64,000 nucleotides of DNA, taken from positions 1,736,001 through 1,800,000 of the forward strand of contig WACJ01000549.1 in assembly GCA_008973525.1 (NCBI GenBank), in the 5' to 3' direction. Positions within the stretch are counted from its first letter, which is position 1. Each line of letters starts with the position of its first letter. The stretch comes from Stenopsyche tienmushanensis (taxonomy: Eukaryota > Arthropoda > Insecta > Trichoptera > Stenopsychidae). This document shows, piece after piece, positions 12,201-24,300 of the stretch. A program made the position numbers and the translations under genes. A model generated the notes under the pieces. That model saw only the letters and a list, made by a program, of their open reading frames with translations. It made no database searches and was not told where the DNA came from.

Positions 12201-15200
12201 ATTTGTGGACGACAATAAGTAATATAAAATCATCATTTTTAAGAGAATCTCCTACGGTGATATAATGCAGTAAAATTTATTATTAGGCCTCAAAGGAACC
12301 TCAAATGATAGGTATATGTTACAAAACACTATTTAAGTATTATCATTTTCTAAGCTTGATTAATGAAATATCATTTTCATCATTTTTGGGATGAAGCTAA
12401 AATATTTACAACACTGTAAACTAATTTCAATCGGTTGAATACCTTGAACTATGTATACTTTAGTAGTTTTCAAAACTAATCAAGCAACTCATATGTATTC
12501 ATCAATCAATGAAGATTTCGAATAGTTCGCGATAACCTTTACTCTTAACACCACTCATTGAGTGTCGTCCTTGATTATATTATATGTATGTTGGAAGTTA
12601 TATCTAAAAATGAATATATTTATTTGTTCTTTATCTTTTATCTGAACAAATATGAACAAATGGTAAACAGGAAAATGAAGTACAGTCCAAAGTATATTCT
12701 GCAAAAATATTATATTTAAGCGTTTCAGCAAATTATGTTTTATATCCATTCCATAATATCCTTTCCTCCTATATAACTTGCCTTATCATCAACATTTAGA
12801 CATACATATTTTATTTGACTATTCAGTCCAATGTCACGACAGCCATGACTAAAACTAGTCTAATTTTGTGCAATTAATGATCTTATATTTGGTCTCAATA
12901 TACATTTATCATTAATTTAGAGAGGTTTTTATAAATATTTAAAAAAAAACTATTTCTTGAAAGACATTGCAATAAAACAAGAAAAAGGCTTAAATAATAA
13001 TCTTTCTAACAATTCTTTTGGAACATTTAGATAATGACTGTTTATTGTTATTGGAAAGTGATGATTATTATACTTTAAGCATTTTGTTGCTGTGATGTTG
13101 GTAATATCTATAATCGATTTCCATTCAAATAGTTACCAATATATTACTTAAAATGCTTTGCGTTCATTTTCAAGCATATGAACTTTATCTGAATATATAT
13201 TTTTGAATATGTATATTTCGGAAATTAAATATTATGGCTTTATTATACAGGCAAACTGTCGGCAAATATTTACAAAATGCATACAGTGTCCTGTAAATCA
13301 TGCTCTAGTTACAAACATTCGAAATCTTTCCTGTTTGTTTAAATTTAATTTCAAGATATTTAATAACAAAATGGTCAAATTTTCAAGTTGCTTTACTAGA
13401 TATGTCATATTTTTACTGTCTATAACTAGTTAATAGAGCATTATGGCTAATAATTCGTATAGTGAGTTTAGAGTTATTCGTATTTGAGGTTATTCTCGGG
13501 GTTTTAAAATAAAAGTCCGGGTTTCAATCCTGATAGTTGAAAAAATCCCACGGTGCCGATGCATTTTGGAGATCAAAAGTATTAGGTTGTCCCATAAGTT
13601 TATTTCGCAAATGAACACAGATTTAATCATAGCCATGGCTGAAGAGAACCCGCCATATACTGTTCGCGAAATAGCTAACAATTTAGAAATTCTACCAACA
13701 TCCGTTCATAATCATCTGACAAAATTGGGCTACATCAATCGTTCAGATGTGTGACTTCCTCATGAACTGACTGACTCAAATAAACTTCAGCGTATTTCAA
13801 CATGCGATCTTCTTCTCCAACGACATAATAGCCAACCTTTTTTGAAGAGACTTGTTACTGGAGATACCCCTGTTTAAGAACCGCTGGTCTATACTATACA
13901 CGATATTATACAAAGTAAAACTAAGTTTAATTTTTTTGCTGAAAATCACCATGTCCAGTACTTCCATGGTGAAGCATGTCATCGTTCGTCCATCAATATA
14001 CGTGGCTCCCCCCACTCCCACTACTATACTTTGGCAAACATTAAAAAATATTATGTTCTATAAAGATCGCCTAGTCAACATACTAAATATAAATATTCTA
14101 TATTTAATACTTAAATTATTAAACAATCGATCTCTTTTAGGCCCAACAAGTTAGAAACTTCCTTTAATATACTTGAGTCATTGATGATGATTATTTTTAC
14201 AGGAAGTCATCTGGAAATTCCGTCGCTGGATTCTTCGCCTTTGACAGACCAGCACTTCTGATAAGGGATCCAGAACTCATAAAATCAGTGCTCATCAAAG
14301 ATTTTAATCACTTTCAAAACAGAGTGTTCTCTTTGGATGAAAGAAATGATCCGTTGGCTGCCAAGGGGTAAGTAAATCATATTCTATAACGTCTATTAGA
14401 GGTAAAAATATAATGCATTGATTTATATCAATTATTGCCAACAGACTTTTTAGTGTCAACAATCCAAGATGGAAATATTTTCGAACGAGGCTCAATCCTG
14501 CATTCACTACAGTCAGAGTAAAAATGATGTTCGATATAATCAACAAATGTAGTGAATACTCTCTAAACTACATGATGCAGTATGTTGATAAATGTGAGTG
14601 AGTTTTAATCTTATATTCACCATAAACAAATTTAGATGATGTTCAATACATTTTTTTGTGTAAAAACTTATAGTATTTTTTATTTGATAAATGTGTGAAA
14701 AATGACGAAGCCGAGATGCTAAAGAATTTGAAAAAACATATTATCAATGAAAACACAAATAAATATCATTTGTATTGCCAGATTCAAGGTGAATTCTATA
14801 AAAACTTACCTTCGAGTTCATCACATTGCTATTTTTTAAAGAAATCTTTGACCTCTAAGATATTTCGAATATGAATATTCTTATTAAAATGAATACATAA
14901 TAACTTTGATGATAAATTCCAATCATAATATATATACACACCGTTATCAAAAGACACGAGCAGACTGCGGGTTCTCACGTTTTCACAACCACTCGCTGTT
15001 CCAAATTATCGGTGAACGTCTCCTTCAAATAAAAATAATGGTCTGGAGGGTCCTGTTTGCACACTTATTATCTTTGCTGTGTCAAGTCATATTTTCTTCG
15101 ACTTGTCTATGAAATCTTGATTTTATCTGGATCGTGTAGGATTTTATGTGAAGCTTCAAGAAAGCACCTAATTACAATTGAATTTCATTTTAGGTATATA

Positions 15201-17022
15201 TATTTATTTTGAATTTAAACCTAATCTGGTAGACACTGTCTGAGCGTTATTAAAATACACATTTTTTGTTATATTTAAAGAAAAGATTTTTTTAAATGGA
15301 GCAATTTTTGAAAATTTAGACTATTTGTTGAAAATTTTTAGACGAAAAAAATTAATGAGCTTGTAATTAAAATCTCAATTTATACAATAAAATCTATTTT
15401 TATTCAAATTACCATTTTTTCTGCATAATTATAAATTTGTTCAGAACAAATTCTTAGTAAATATGGATGAAATACACATGGTTTACCATCTTAAATTATT
15501 TTAATTATAATATATATATACTTGAATTCATATTCAATACAATTATGCTTCATTTTCATTCAAATAGGTGTAACCATTAGTGCTAAAACTGAAGCAGCCA
15601 CAGTAGCGCTGAAAACAATGACAGCTTGCAGTTTCGGTGTAGAAGCTAAAGAAGAACTCCCAGATGATGTTTCAAAATTTACAGACCAAGTATTAAAATA
15701 TTACTAAAAAATTAAATAGACTAAAAATAAGCATTGAAAGAAATATTAATACATTTTCATTTTTAAGGCATTTCCGAGTAGCTCATTGAACGCTTTAAAA
15801 ATGATATTACTTTTCTTCGTTCCAAACATTACTAAAATACTAAAAATAGATATTGTAGATAACACGACATATAATTCCATGAGAGGTTTGGTCAAAAAGG
15901 TAATAGAATTCAGAGAAAAAGAAACGCCACGAAATGATTATTTAGAATTAGTAATGAACATTAAAAAAACGTCTCAAGCTAATGACGCGCAATCCGAAAT
16001 ATGCAAGTATATTTTGAAATTGACACATATTTAATGCATTTATTGCCAATTTACGAAGAAATTAATTAAAAAATAAATATAATATAGATTTGGATGATGA
16101 CGACTTCTTGGCAAATGCTTATCTATTCCTCATGGGTGGATTTGAAACATCTTCAAATGTCTTAAGCTTTATGATATATGAAATAGTAAAAAATCCAGAT
16201 ATACAGGTTAGATGAACAACACCAAAATATTCAACGCACGTTTTAAAATAATATTAATAACAAAATACTGTATACATATTATAGAATCGTTTGCGTATGG
16301 AGATATTAGAGTCAACAAATAATGGGAAAGAAATAACATATGATTTAATCAAAAGTATGAAGTACTTGGATATGATCTATTCAGGTTCGATTTCTATTTT
16401 TAAATCACATATTTTCCTCCAATTATTACATTGTATAATCTCCACTTTTACAATTCAGAAGTCCTTCGGAAATATCCTCCACTTCCATTCTTGGATAGAA
16501 TGTGCAATGAAAATTATACGTTTCCAGATACCAATATTAGTATAGAAAAAGGAACAGCAGTGTACATTCCTATAATGGTAAATAAACAGTTTCAATGTGT
16601 ACAATTGTATAGAATAAAACCTAAATTAACAATTAAAAAAATATTTTAGGGACTTCACAATGATCCAGATTATTTTGAAAAGCCTGAAATATTCAATCCA
16701 GACCGATTCAGTAATGAAAACATCAGTGATATTAAAAAAATGACTTACATTCCATACGGAGAGGGAGGAAGAATGTGTATAGGTATATATACATATATTA
16801 CATCTATTAATTTTATGCAATATTATTTTCTATTAACAAATACACATATAATTTTCAGGAATGAAATTCGGACAAATATTTGTGAAGACTGTGATTGTCA
16901 AATATTTTATGAATTTTTCAGCAAAGTTTTCGTCGGAAACTGAAGATAAAATTAAGTTGGACCCGTTGTTCTTCATTTTGAATTCTACCGACAATATAGA
17001 TTTATTTATAAAGCCCGTATAA
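9282..17022 (+). CDS. Cytochrome P450, CYP6-like (CYP3 clan), ten exons
   Basis: Heme-thiolate monooxygenase, expected to sit on the ER membrane and oxidise lipophilic substrates such as plant toxins, insecticides or hormones. Exons: 9282-9469, 14203-14367, 14445-14593, 15568-15689, 15768-16002, 16088-16206, 16285-16384, 16459-16577, 16650-16782, 16859-17022. All phases join and give 497 residues, the normal family length. Visible landmarks: N-terminal membrane anchor (about residues 3-20), helix C WKYFR (127-131), I-helix GGFET (303-307), ExxR as EVLR (360-363), PDRF (416-419), and heme loop YGEGGRMCIG with ligand Cys442. The loop has Tyr435 where Phe is usual. Intron 5 appears to use a GC donor (GCAAGT at 16003), because the nearby GT breaks the frame. 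Intron 1 is 4.7 kb and holds a mariner remnant; the others are mostly short. A poly(A) signal AATAAA lies at 17076. Family is confident; the subfamily name is not assignable here. Confidence 0.93.
10960..11095 (+). repeat. Interspersed repeat shared with 25740-25850
   Basis: Both stretches share the order GTGATCG, CCTATAGAT, GATGATT(G/A)AGTTA, AGTC(C/T)GA, TTTAATCGCAG(A/G)ACTACC. The second copy sits beside a hAT-like end, so this is probably part of a non-autonomous hAT element. Confidence 0.45.
13582..13873 (+). mobile_element. Truncated mariner, 5' end plus DNA-binding region
   Basis: Starts with the mariner terminus TTAGGTTGTCCCATAAGTTT after a TA. It continues into a transposase N-terminal helix-turn-helix frame (MAEENPPYTVREIANNL, SVHNHLTKLGYINRSDV), followed by a stop and the start of the catalytic part (RLVTGD). 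It breaks off there. It belongs to the same family as 47054-48070. Lies in intron 1 of the P450 gene. Confidence 0.8.
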
Positions 17023-17075
17023 ATAGAAACGTTTAATCTGTGATCTTATCGTTTAATGCTGGAAATTTCTTAATG

Positions 17076-17081
17076 AATAAA
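17076..17081 (+). promoter_or_regulatory. Poly(A) signal of the P450 gene
   Basis: AATAAA, about 54 bases after the P450 stop codon, followed by further overlapping AATAAA-like sequence. Its position is suitable for 3'-end formation. Confidence 0.6.
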
Positions 17082-18879
17082 TAAATACAATTAATAATAA
17101 ACAAATTCGTTTCATTTGAGTTTATGAATTTCGTATTTCAAGTTGATTTTAAGCAAAATAAGTTCATAGGATTTTTTCAACTTTCTTCTTCTTAATATTT
17201 GGGATCTATTTTTCGCAATTTCTTCCAAAACAATCCTAGGAACTTATTCAGTGATGTGTTTAATACTACTTCTTAGTTCTTTAGGTACACATTCTCTTTT
17301 TTTGCACGGTAGTCTCTTTGAAATGTATCTTCCGCGCAAAAATAGAACTGAATGCATTTAAAAAAATACTTTTCAGCAATCACAAATTTGAAATATATTT
17401 TTATGCAATACTTTTCAAATTAATAAATTTGTGTTGGAAATATACAATGTTAAAAAATTTATTTCTTCTTGAATTAAACTAAGTAATGTTTATGTATTGA
17501 CACTTTTCCCCTTGCATTTCTAAGCGAGAGTCCCCTTGAAGAAAAGTAGGTCCCAATGGACACATAAATTCCCTTTACGGACATTTCTGGGAACATTTAT
17601 GTTTGATAAGTTGACCATAAATTCAATATAAAGAAATAAGTACTCTAATTCTTATCATTATAAAAACTAAATAAAGCAATTTCAATTAACGTGATCAATT
17701 TTATATTACATATTAAATATCTTATATTTCTTACAAGACACTAAAATTTTTATTGTTAAGGAACAAAAGCGAACTATTGATAATAAAATAATGATAAATA
17801 GAAAAATAAAAACTTATTAATGACTATTTACATTTTTTTTTAATATACTGTTAAGCAATACATATTTCTTACTTTTTTTTGGAGCACAAAGTAATTTTTG
17901 CAAACTTTTAACACATACATTGTATTTTAGCAGAATCGGATTTATTTTTTTAGTATTCATTCAATAACCTAGAAACAAGATTCATTGATCAATGGGTTCA
18001 CAAAAATAAAATAAAACAAGTTGACTCATATAAGTATTTATTTTCTCAATATTTTACTGTGAATATTGAAAATTAGATCTCTAATTGACTTAATTTAAAA
18101 AAAATTAAAACGAAACTATACCACTTACAATTTAGGAACGTTTACTATGAATGATTTTATTTAAACCTTTAGTTAAAATTAAACACATTGATTGATATAC
18201 TCGGGTGTTGTTATTTATCGACTGAATGATTCAACACAAATTGATCGTAGGCAATGCATATAAACTACTGAAAAAAAAACTTATCGAACAATTTTAACAA
18301 TATCTGACACCACAATATTAGTGATATAAAATTATGACATGAATGATTTACCTAGTTGTAATTTTGCACTTTAATAAATATCATTCAATCAAAGACTGCA
18401 TGTTAATAATTGAATTTACGATATAATCGATTAATCACCCCAGAGATATATTTATATTTGTAACTTATAATAACTATCAGACTTGAAATTTATAATTTTT
18501 CACAGCTTTTATTTTTGATAATGAAAAATATTGAATTAAGACAGTTATCAACCAGCAGATTTGCACGTCGTTATAAAAATTAATATTATCGAGCTTTTAA
18601 TTTCTCAGCATCATAGTTTATCGTAAATCGTTTCAGAATCAATGATGTTATGGAATGTAGTAGTCTTCATAAAACGGGTGTATTTTTAGCTTCTAAATTA
18701 TGCGTAATGTGTATTCATTGATATATAGAGAAGTAAAACTAATATGATCAATAATGTAACACAACACAATTTACTATAAAACTAATTGTATTACCATACA
18801 AACCATAAAAGCAACATTTATATTCAAACTTATAGTGGTATATAAACAACAACAAAAAAGCTGAAATTATACCAGTGCA

Positions 18880-19225
18880 CCACACACTTCATACCGATGG
18901 AATCAAAAACAAAATCACACGAGAAATAGATGCCGCTATATAGCTTAGTATACCGAGTTTTATCAAAATCGGAAAAACGGAAACTACAAACAACAGAATT
19001 GAAAATACTTGAGTGGATAATGGGTGTTACCAATAATGGTAAAATCAAGAATAAATACATAGATGGCTGCCTGGTGGTAGCATCAAAATAAAAACGAAAT
19101 CTGCTGGCATAAGTGTATGTAAAAATTACCAGACAAATGTGATGACAAAATTGCACTCTTGCTATAGAATTCAAGAAACTCATCAAAAAAATATTTAATT
19201 TGAATAATATAAATATAACTATAAC
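18880..19225 (+). mobile_element. Decayed non-LTR retrotransposon (reverse transcriptase end)
   Basis: The plus strand reads ELKILEWIMGVTNNGKIKNKYI. This matches the (E)xRxLRWMxGVTRxDxIRNExI block found at the C-terminal end of many LINE reverse transcriptases. A preceding fragment, DGIKNKITREIDAAI, fits the region upstream. There are multiple stops. The antisense frame (18830-19228) is the longest open frame here and is taken as a shadow. Confidence 0.4.
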
Positions 19226-21336
19226 CACAGTAAATAACTGAACTATCCGATAAATAATAATTTGTATAGTCTGTGATTTTTAGAATATTTAGAAAAAAAT
19301 TGGTTTAGATATTTTTTAATACTTTTACATCGAAAAAAATACTAGATGGAGTATTTTTAAATAAAAATAACAATATTGCAGTAGTCTTTTTAATGTTGTG
19401 GTAATACTATTATAAATGAATAGAATATCCTTTGTCATCATCTCACCGAATGACAAAATATTATGAGACAGTGTGTCAAAAATCTAGTTTTACCACGTTA
19501 CCAAATGAATCGTTTCGATTTTTAATTGAGAAATTTATAACACTACATATTAATTAGTCTATCAGCACAATATTATTTAAGAATTTAATTTAATATAGGT
19601 ATACCTATTAAGCTAATAAATTAATAAAAGCTCTACAGTAAAAATATTTCTTTAGTTAATCAGTGTACATGGAGTATGAAAGATGATTTTCTAGGTAAAT
19701 TTATCTCAGAAAAAAGCTTGTGTTAGACGGATTTTACTGTTTAAGCTAAGATAATCTTTAGTCTATAAATCGATATATGAATGAAAATATATTTTACTTA
19801 AATGAATATATATATATATTTTTAAATATCTCTGTGTATCATCTCACCGCTTGTTTAAAAATATAATAGTTACATGAAATAACTCCTTCATTAAAATGAG
19901 CTCTTCTTAGAACACAAGAGACACAAAACATTTAAAGAAAAAAAATTATAATAGTAAATATTGACATCAAAATAAGTCATTTTTTTCATTATAAAATAAT
20001 GCGTAAATAAAAGCATGTGATAATTAATATACAACTAAAGCTTTAATATAAATGTATTAAAACTAAGTACTTATTTAATCTAACAAATTCATAACATGTG
20101 GAGGAAGAATAAACTAGACACAATACAAAATAAAAATAAATCACAAAGTAATATCATCAATCAATTCTTAAAATAAACAATATTTTGGTTAGTTTAATCA
20201 ATTCAAATTGGTCATTTTCTTTCCGTTCAAACATTGTGCCAATCAAAAGTCAACTTCTCGTTTGTAAAAAAAAGTTCATCTTCATATCTTGCTAATGATA
20301 TTAACAAAATATAAAGAAAAAATAATAATAAACTACTATATCTCAAAACATTCAATAAATTAATAATAAAAAAATAATAATTTCAAATATTCTCCAAATC
20401 AAAATATGAATACACGTACATAAATATTTTTTATTTCCATTTAAATGCGTTAATTGAAAAAAATATTAAAGTGATATAACAAGGATGATTTTATATTAAA
20501 AGTGAAACATTCTGTATTATGATTTTAATATCCCCATAGAATTTAAAAAGAAGAACAGGAAAACAATTCAATTTAACCATACACATAATTCATTCCATAA
20601 ACCAACTACGAATACAAAAACACATCACTTAAAAACACATTTAATCCATCATAAAACAACCACAATAAAACACATTTTAAAAACTGAATTTGTTCCATTG
20701 CATTATAGTGGTAGACAATTGAAAATATTTGATCCATTATCAACAAATTGAATTTCAAACTCATTTCCTGGTTAAAATGAATCAGTTTATTAAAATTGGG
20801 TTACAAGTAATACACGCATCCTTCAGTCTTATTATTCTTCCTTTTACTCCATCATTGTATGCGCAATTAAATCACAAATATAAAGATAAAATGAGCCCAA
20901 ACAATGACAGTGAATAGAAGACATTCGCCTTTATATATTGATTGTAAACATAAAAATCAATTTACATTTAAATCAACAATTGATAATTCAATCGTGGAAT
21001 CCATTTTATAGATTGTTTTAAATGTATATTTCAATAATAGGTTCTCAATAAAAACTCTTATGGCATATACTTTTTACAAATATTTTTCAAAAAAATAATT
21101 TTTCAGATTCACAATAGTTATCACCTCCCTATAATAACATATATGTTTTTTACACATCTTCATTTCAAACGCTTATACAATTTGTTCTTATTTTATTCTC
21201 AATGACCCTTGCACTGCGTAATTGAAATGCAGTGTTTACAAACAATTTTAACACTCATCAATATGTATGATATAAAATCAAACAAAAATTTTACAGGTTA
21301 CAAATACATCGACGGTTATAAATAGTTTCTGATGTA
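19226..21336. other. AT-rich spacer, possible 3' UTR of the glycoprotein gene
   Basis: Very AT-rich, with A-runs and an (AT)n run near 19806-19822 and no supported exon. It lies directly downstream of the minus-strand glycoprotein stop, so part of it may be the 3' UTR; the end of the transcript cannot be fixed. Confidence 0.35.
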
Positions 21337-24300
21337 TTATGTCATAGTACCATACTTATTATTATCGTTATGTCCCCAATTAACTTGTGGTTGACCACTC
21401 TCTCTCGCACCACCCCAATTTATAGCATTGTTAAAGCTATCACGTAAGCGTTCACTAAAAGTTTTATATTCTAAGTCCAACTGCTGTCCAAAATCAAAAT
21501 CAGCTACTTCTACGGTAAATCTGAAAACAAAAAAGTTGTTAAATTAACGATTCATTAAATCATATACAAGTAATTCACTCGGTGCTATTGTACGGTGCGC
21601 CGATATGTGTCGAGGCCAAAAGTGTTACCACCTGACTCAGATTCTCACCAGGTATGGCTGCTTTGGCAGCTACCTTAAGACAATAGGAAAATAGACAAGC
21701 CCGGAATATCATTACTGTGGAGTGTGGAGATGGCAATGATGATGATGTACACACAACATTCGTCTGCCCAGCGTGAAACGTTTAAAGGGTTACCTTATGC
21801 GAGAAACCGGGAGCAAACTCGCTCTCCTCCAACATGATACCCTCAATGCACAAGGATGCTAGGGCATGGAATGTGTAGTGCGTTATGCAGCAAAAAGAGA
21901 CAAGTAGAAACAACCCCACTGAATCGACACTGAACTGACATTAATCTTTTGAGAAGTGAGCAAATTTAAAATCGATGAAGTCGTTGATGCCATAATCACT
22001 TTACACCGATTACTTTCTGTCAGCTCCTATAAGCGTAAGACAATCTTCAATTCGAGGCAGAGTCAATTGTAAGTAAACACTACATACATACAAGAATACT
22101 TGCTTTCTTTACATAAACCATACACAAGAAATCGATTCATATGACTCACGTCAGATAAGATATCCTGTCATTTCTTTGCATAAACAAATAACAAGCTTGA
22201 AATTGAAATCATTATTAGTCGATAAATTGTATGTATGCGGGGAAGTTCTTCATCTCTGTCTCCCGAACTGCGCTCTGTCTCTGTTTGTCTCCAAGCTCAA
22301 TGTATAAGAGTGCTCTTTCTGAAAAGTGGAGGGGGGATGCCAAGCCCCCCCCTGGCACAGTACTCCTTTAAGGGTTAAGACAACGGAAGAGCCCAAGAGG
22401 GACACATTGCTGCCACCCTTGTGCAATACTTAGCTAGTAGCCAGGTGGCAGCAGAAGAGGAGAGGGGTTTAAGTGGGTAGAAATCCCACACTACCACAAG
22501 TTGGTGGTGTTTTGAAAATTTCACCCCTTGGCAAAAAAGAAAAAAAGACTTATTAGCACTTACTTTTTATCCTAGTTTGAAAACTAACCTCGCGTGCACA
22601 GGGCATAACAGATAGTTAAACATATCACAAAAAACGCCAAAAATATCAGTTTTACAAAATTATTTGAATTTATATGTATTAATTTTTAAAGAATAACAAA
22701 CCTTGATCTATTTTGTATGTAATAGGCCACTCCAAAAACAATAATAATGGCTGCAACTATGCTAAACGCTACCGGAACAACAATAACAGAAAGTTGTGCT
22801 TTTTTGACCGCTAAAAATAAACATAATAAAATTTTAATTACATAAAAATAGTTCAAAAACCAAGATGGATTTCACATTTTTCATGCACACCTTTATAAAC
22901 CTGTATGGTTGATTTGTTAACAGCCTTCTCCAGATTGTTAGAGACAATAACTAATATAGTATGAGTTTCTTCCATATTTGAAAAGAAATGCACTATTGAG
23001 AAATCACATATTTGAGATTGCATCGTATATTTGCATGTCTCATTACCCGTTACATTGTATTCGCCGACTTTATATTGAATACAGTATTCATAAGGAGGAG
23101 TGCCTTTACATTTTGCTTGTAAATTCAGAGTTTCACCAGGCTGAAGCCAATTGTTACCAGTGATAATTAAATTTGAAATCGGTACTGAAAAAATAAATTA
23201 ACACATATATGAATTTATTAAATAGCAATTAGACTATAAGAATTATAAAATATTAACTCACTTTGCGCTGTGACTTTTTTATTAAAATATCCATATGTTT
23301 TATTCGGATCTGGAGGAATAACGGATTGATTGAGGCACACAAATGGCATATTCACCAAACCCGGTGATGATGTCATTTGCAGAGACCCTGGAGATAATAT
23401 AATTTTCCCATCGTCTAATTTCTTTACTAGTTTTATCAATGTATCATTTGTATTTGTTTCATATTCCATTTCAGCTTGACGTTTAACAATATTTGCTTTT
23501 GTGATTATAGGCATATTTTCTGTATTATTTTCATTTGTCTTCAGAGTACTACTCATTAGTGTTTTAGGAACTTCTGTGGGCATAGTGGTCAGTTTAGAAG
23601 TTTCTGTTGGTTTTGGTGTTGTAGTACTCGTTGAAGTTGTGGTAGCAGGAGTAGTTGTTGTAGTCGTAGTTGTAGTAGTAGTCGTTGTTGTTGTGGTAGT
23701 TGTGGTGGTACTTGTTGTTGTTGTTGTTGGAGGAGCTATTGGTTCATATGATGCAACCACCAAAGCCTCTATATTATAAACTTGATTCTCTTTATTGTAC
23801 AGATTTATAAATGAGTAATTACTCGTTTCACCATAGTACACACAATCCACAAACCAATATGTTAAAACCGATGTAGCATTTTGTGTTAGATATGCTTTAT
23901 CAGCTGGAGAAAGTGAAATTTCATGAACAACTGGACTCAACATTGACACATAGTCTCCTGTAACGGTTTTGTTTTGTTTTAGTGTCAAGGCTCCGTTTAA
24001 AAAATCTGAAATAAACAAATTTGATCATGAATATTTAATAAAATGGTGTCTCAAGAAGAACACTGAACTAATGGAGAAAATTGAGGCTTGAGTTGGTTTT
24101 AGAACGAGATTTCGAGGTGTTTTGCGAATGAAAAAGAGTATGTCGAAAAAATTGTGTCCCTGGACAAATCTCTAGGTCTCGAGGTAAATGAATTTAACAT
24201 TGAAAAACCTGTTGCAGAGCATAGCGAGGACCTCAGTGTCAACGAGTTGAAGGAGTTGCATAAACAAAAACACCATCAACTGAAGGAAGTTCTGTCGGGA

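Noticed and set aside
13852..14154. 100-codon plus-strand frame between mariner debris and P450 exon 2
   Set aside because: Low-complexity, intronic, and no family match.
18830..19228. 132-codon minus-strand open frame with hydrophobic residues
   Set aside because: The opposite strand carries a LINE reverse-transcriptase phrase (WIMGVTNNGKIKNKYI), so this frame is best read as its antisense shadow.
23501..23779. Plus-strand open frame with a long valine run
   Set aside because: Antisense shadow of the poly-Thr tract in glycoprotein exon 4.
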